Source: Dyadobacter sp. CY261 (GTDB lineage Bacteria; Bacteroidota; Bacteroidia; Cytophagales; Spirosomataceae). From it: DNA of 40,955 nucleotides. Where the stretch lies: positions 1 to 40,955 of the forward strand of contig NZ_JAKCPW010000025.1 in the NCBI RefSeq assembly GCF_021440085.1, written 5' to 3'. Made by a program: the position numbers and the translations under genes. Shown here piece after piece: positions 40,526-40,955 of the stretch. Within the stretch, counting starts at the first letter, position 1. Every line of letters begins with the position of its first letter. The notes beneath the pieces were generated by a model. The model was given only the letters and a program-made list of their open reading frames with translations. It was not told the origin of the DNA and made no database searches.

Positions 40526-40955
40526 TGTTCGGCTTGCTTTCCCAACCAACTCACCTAGGGGAAATCTAAGCTACGCAGAGCGTTTCACTTTCGATCATCA
40601 GGCTACCCATAAAGGGTGGTGAGCATTGAGTCCCAACTCTACCGAACTTGGGGACGTAGGCTATTAAGACAGTGACCTGTCCATAAGTACCGTGTGCAAG
40701 ACAGCTTGAGGAGGTCACACGGTACATAAAGAAAGGGTAGGACAGATACATTGTTTAAACCGCTAGTCACCTACTCTTGCATTTCGGTGTAACCGTTGGA
40801 GTTCTCCGCACCGTATGGTACCTGTCCTATCCCAATATTCCCACACCCACCTAATCCTGTCAACTGAAATCTTGTTGCTATTTTGTTCTAAGGGTGTTAT
40901 ATTTGGTTACAGTAAGCAAGACATGCGCTACGTACAAATTTTAGCTTACAGCCTC
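40526..40955. other. Structured non-coding region, possible oriT and RNA
   Basis: No supported gene lies in these 430 bases. They hold many inverted repeats: ACCC/GGGT around ATAAA (40605-40617), GTACCGTGTG (40687-40696) with CACACGGTAC (40716-40725), an alternative pair GTGACCT (40672-40678) with AGGTCAC (40712-40718), GGGTAGGACAG (about 40736) with CTGTCCTATCCC (about 40822), and GTAAGC (40912-40917) with GCTTAC (40944-40949). ATCCTG at 40854-40859 resembles an IncP-type nic core. If circular, the region borders the relaxase operon. Confidence 0.5.
40687..40725. repeat. Long stem with internal hairpin
   Basis: GTACCGTGTG and CACACGGTAC are a perfect 10-bp inverted repeat. Inside are CAAG-ACAG-CTTG and AGGAGGT, a perfect Shine-Dalgarno core. 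The arm CACAC also overlaps an alternative partner for GTGACCT at 40672, so two exclusive folds exist, as in attenuators or small regulatory RNAs. Confidence 0.6.

Noticed and set aside
40566..40751. 61-aa frame on -
   Set aside because: It runs through long inverted repeats and has no start signal; a non-coding role is more likely.
40854..40859. ATCCTG as the nic site of an IncP-type oriT
   Set aside because: A six-base match alone is too weak, and the preceding base does not fit the usual pyrimidine; kept only as a hint.
40815..40955. Open frame on + that would continue across the circular junction to about base 36
   Set aside because: It has no ribosome-binding site, runs through candidate oriT repeats, and depends on unproven circularity.
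1..40955. Transposon or insertion sequence
   Set aside because: No transposase-like protein or matching terminal inverted repeats were seen.

Overview
The window reads as a phage-plasmid. It combines a P22-like short-tailed phage virion and lysis programme, an iteron plasmid replicon with partition genes, and a plasmid mobilisation module, all within about 41 kb. No integrase, attachment site or insertion sequence is recognisable. The replicon and the headful-type packaging genes suggest a circular, autonomously replicating element, so the two window ends may join; this is an inference. A GapR-like DUF2312 protein, a family typical of Alphaproteobacteria, is the best host clue, and the RepA and ParA types are compatible with it. 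The species cannot be named from the sequence.

Layout. At 51-3602 lies a mobilisation module: a ribbon-helix-helix MobC-like protein, an HUH relaxase and a coiled-coil protein on +, facing a VirD4/TraG coupling protein on - whose membrane part and ATPase part are two separate genes. At 3718-4411 there is an 11-bp-phased CCGTG array and two small membrane proteins. From 4401 to about 26850 nearly everything is on -, read right to left. First come small early genes and DNA-processing genes (PD-(D/E)XK nuclease, replication protein, GapR-like protein, VRR-NUC), then terS, terL, portal, scaffold, coat, neck proteins (gp4/gp10-like), three ejection-type proteins, tail fibre, SGNH hydrolase, holin, SAR endolysin and Rz/Rz1. 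A strong promoter at 27091-27119 can drive this block.

From 27173 to 37002 the + strand carries a densely overlapping early region: an NxGxx pentapeptide-repeat protein, a macro-like phage protein, Rad52-type annealing protein, SSB, NinB, many small unknown proteins, a Lar-like protein, ArdC antirestriction, a DUF3310 protein and a metallophosphoesterase. Two near-identical promoter/leader units (27173 and 30945) start sections of it.

From 37004 to 40525 lies the plasmid core: a tRNA-like element with a broken anticodon arm, palindromic operators, ParA with an altered P-loop, a small basic partner, RepA, an origin with CCGTG iterons and three DnaA boxes, and a degenerate primase/Toprim protein. 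The final 430 bases are non-coding, rich in inverted repeats, and with the first 50 bases are the likely place for oriT.

The genes suggest three life modes: phage production, stable plasmid maintenance (RepA/ParA), and transfer in trans by a helper conjugation apparatus (relaxase, coupling protein and ArdC are present, no mating-pore genes). No CI-like repressor is recognisable, so the switch between modes is unexplained. Several small DNA arrays share a CCGT core in 11-bp or 23-bp phase, including one inside the phage replication gene, which hints at two origins.
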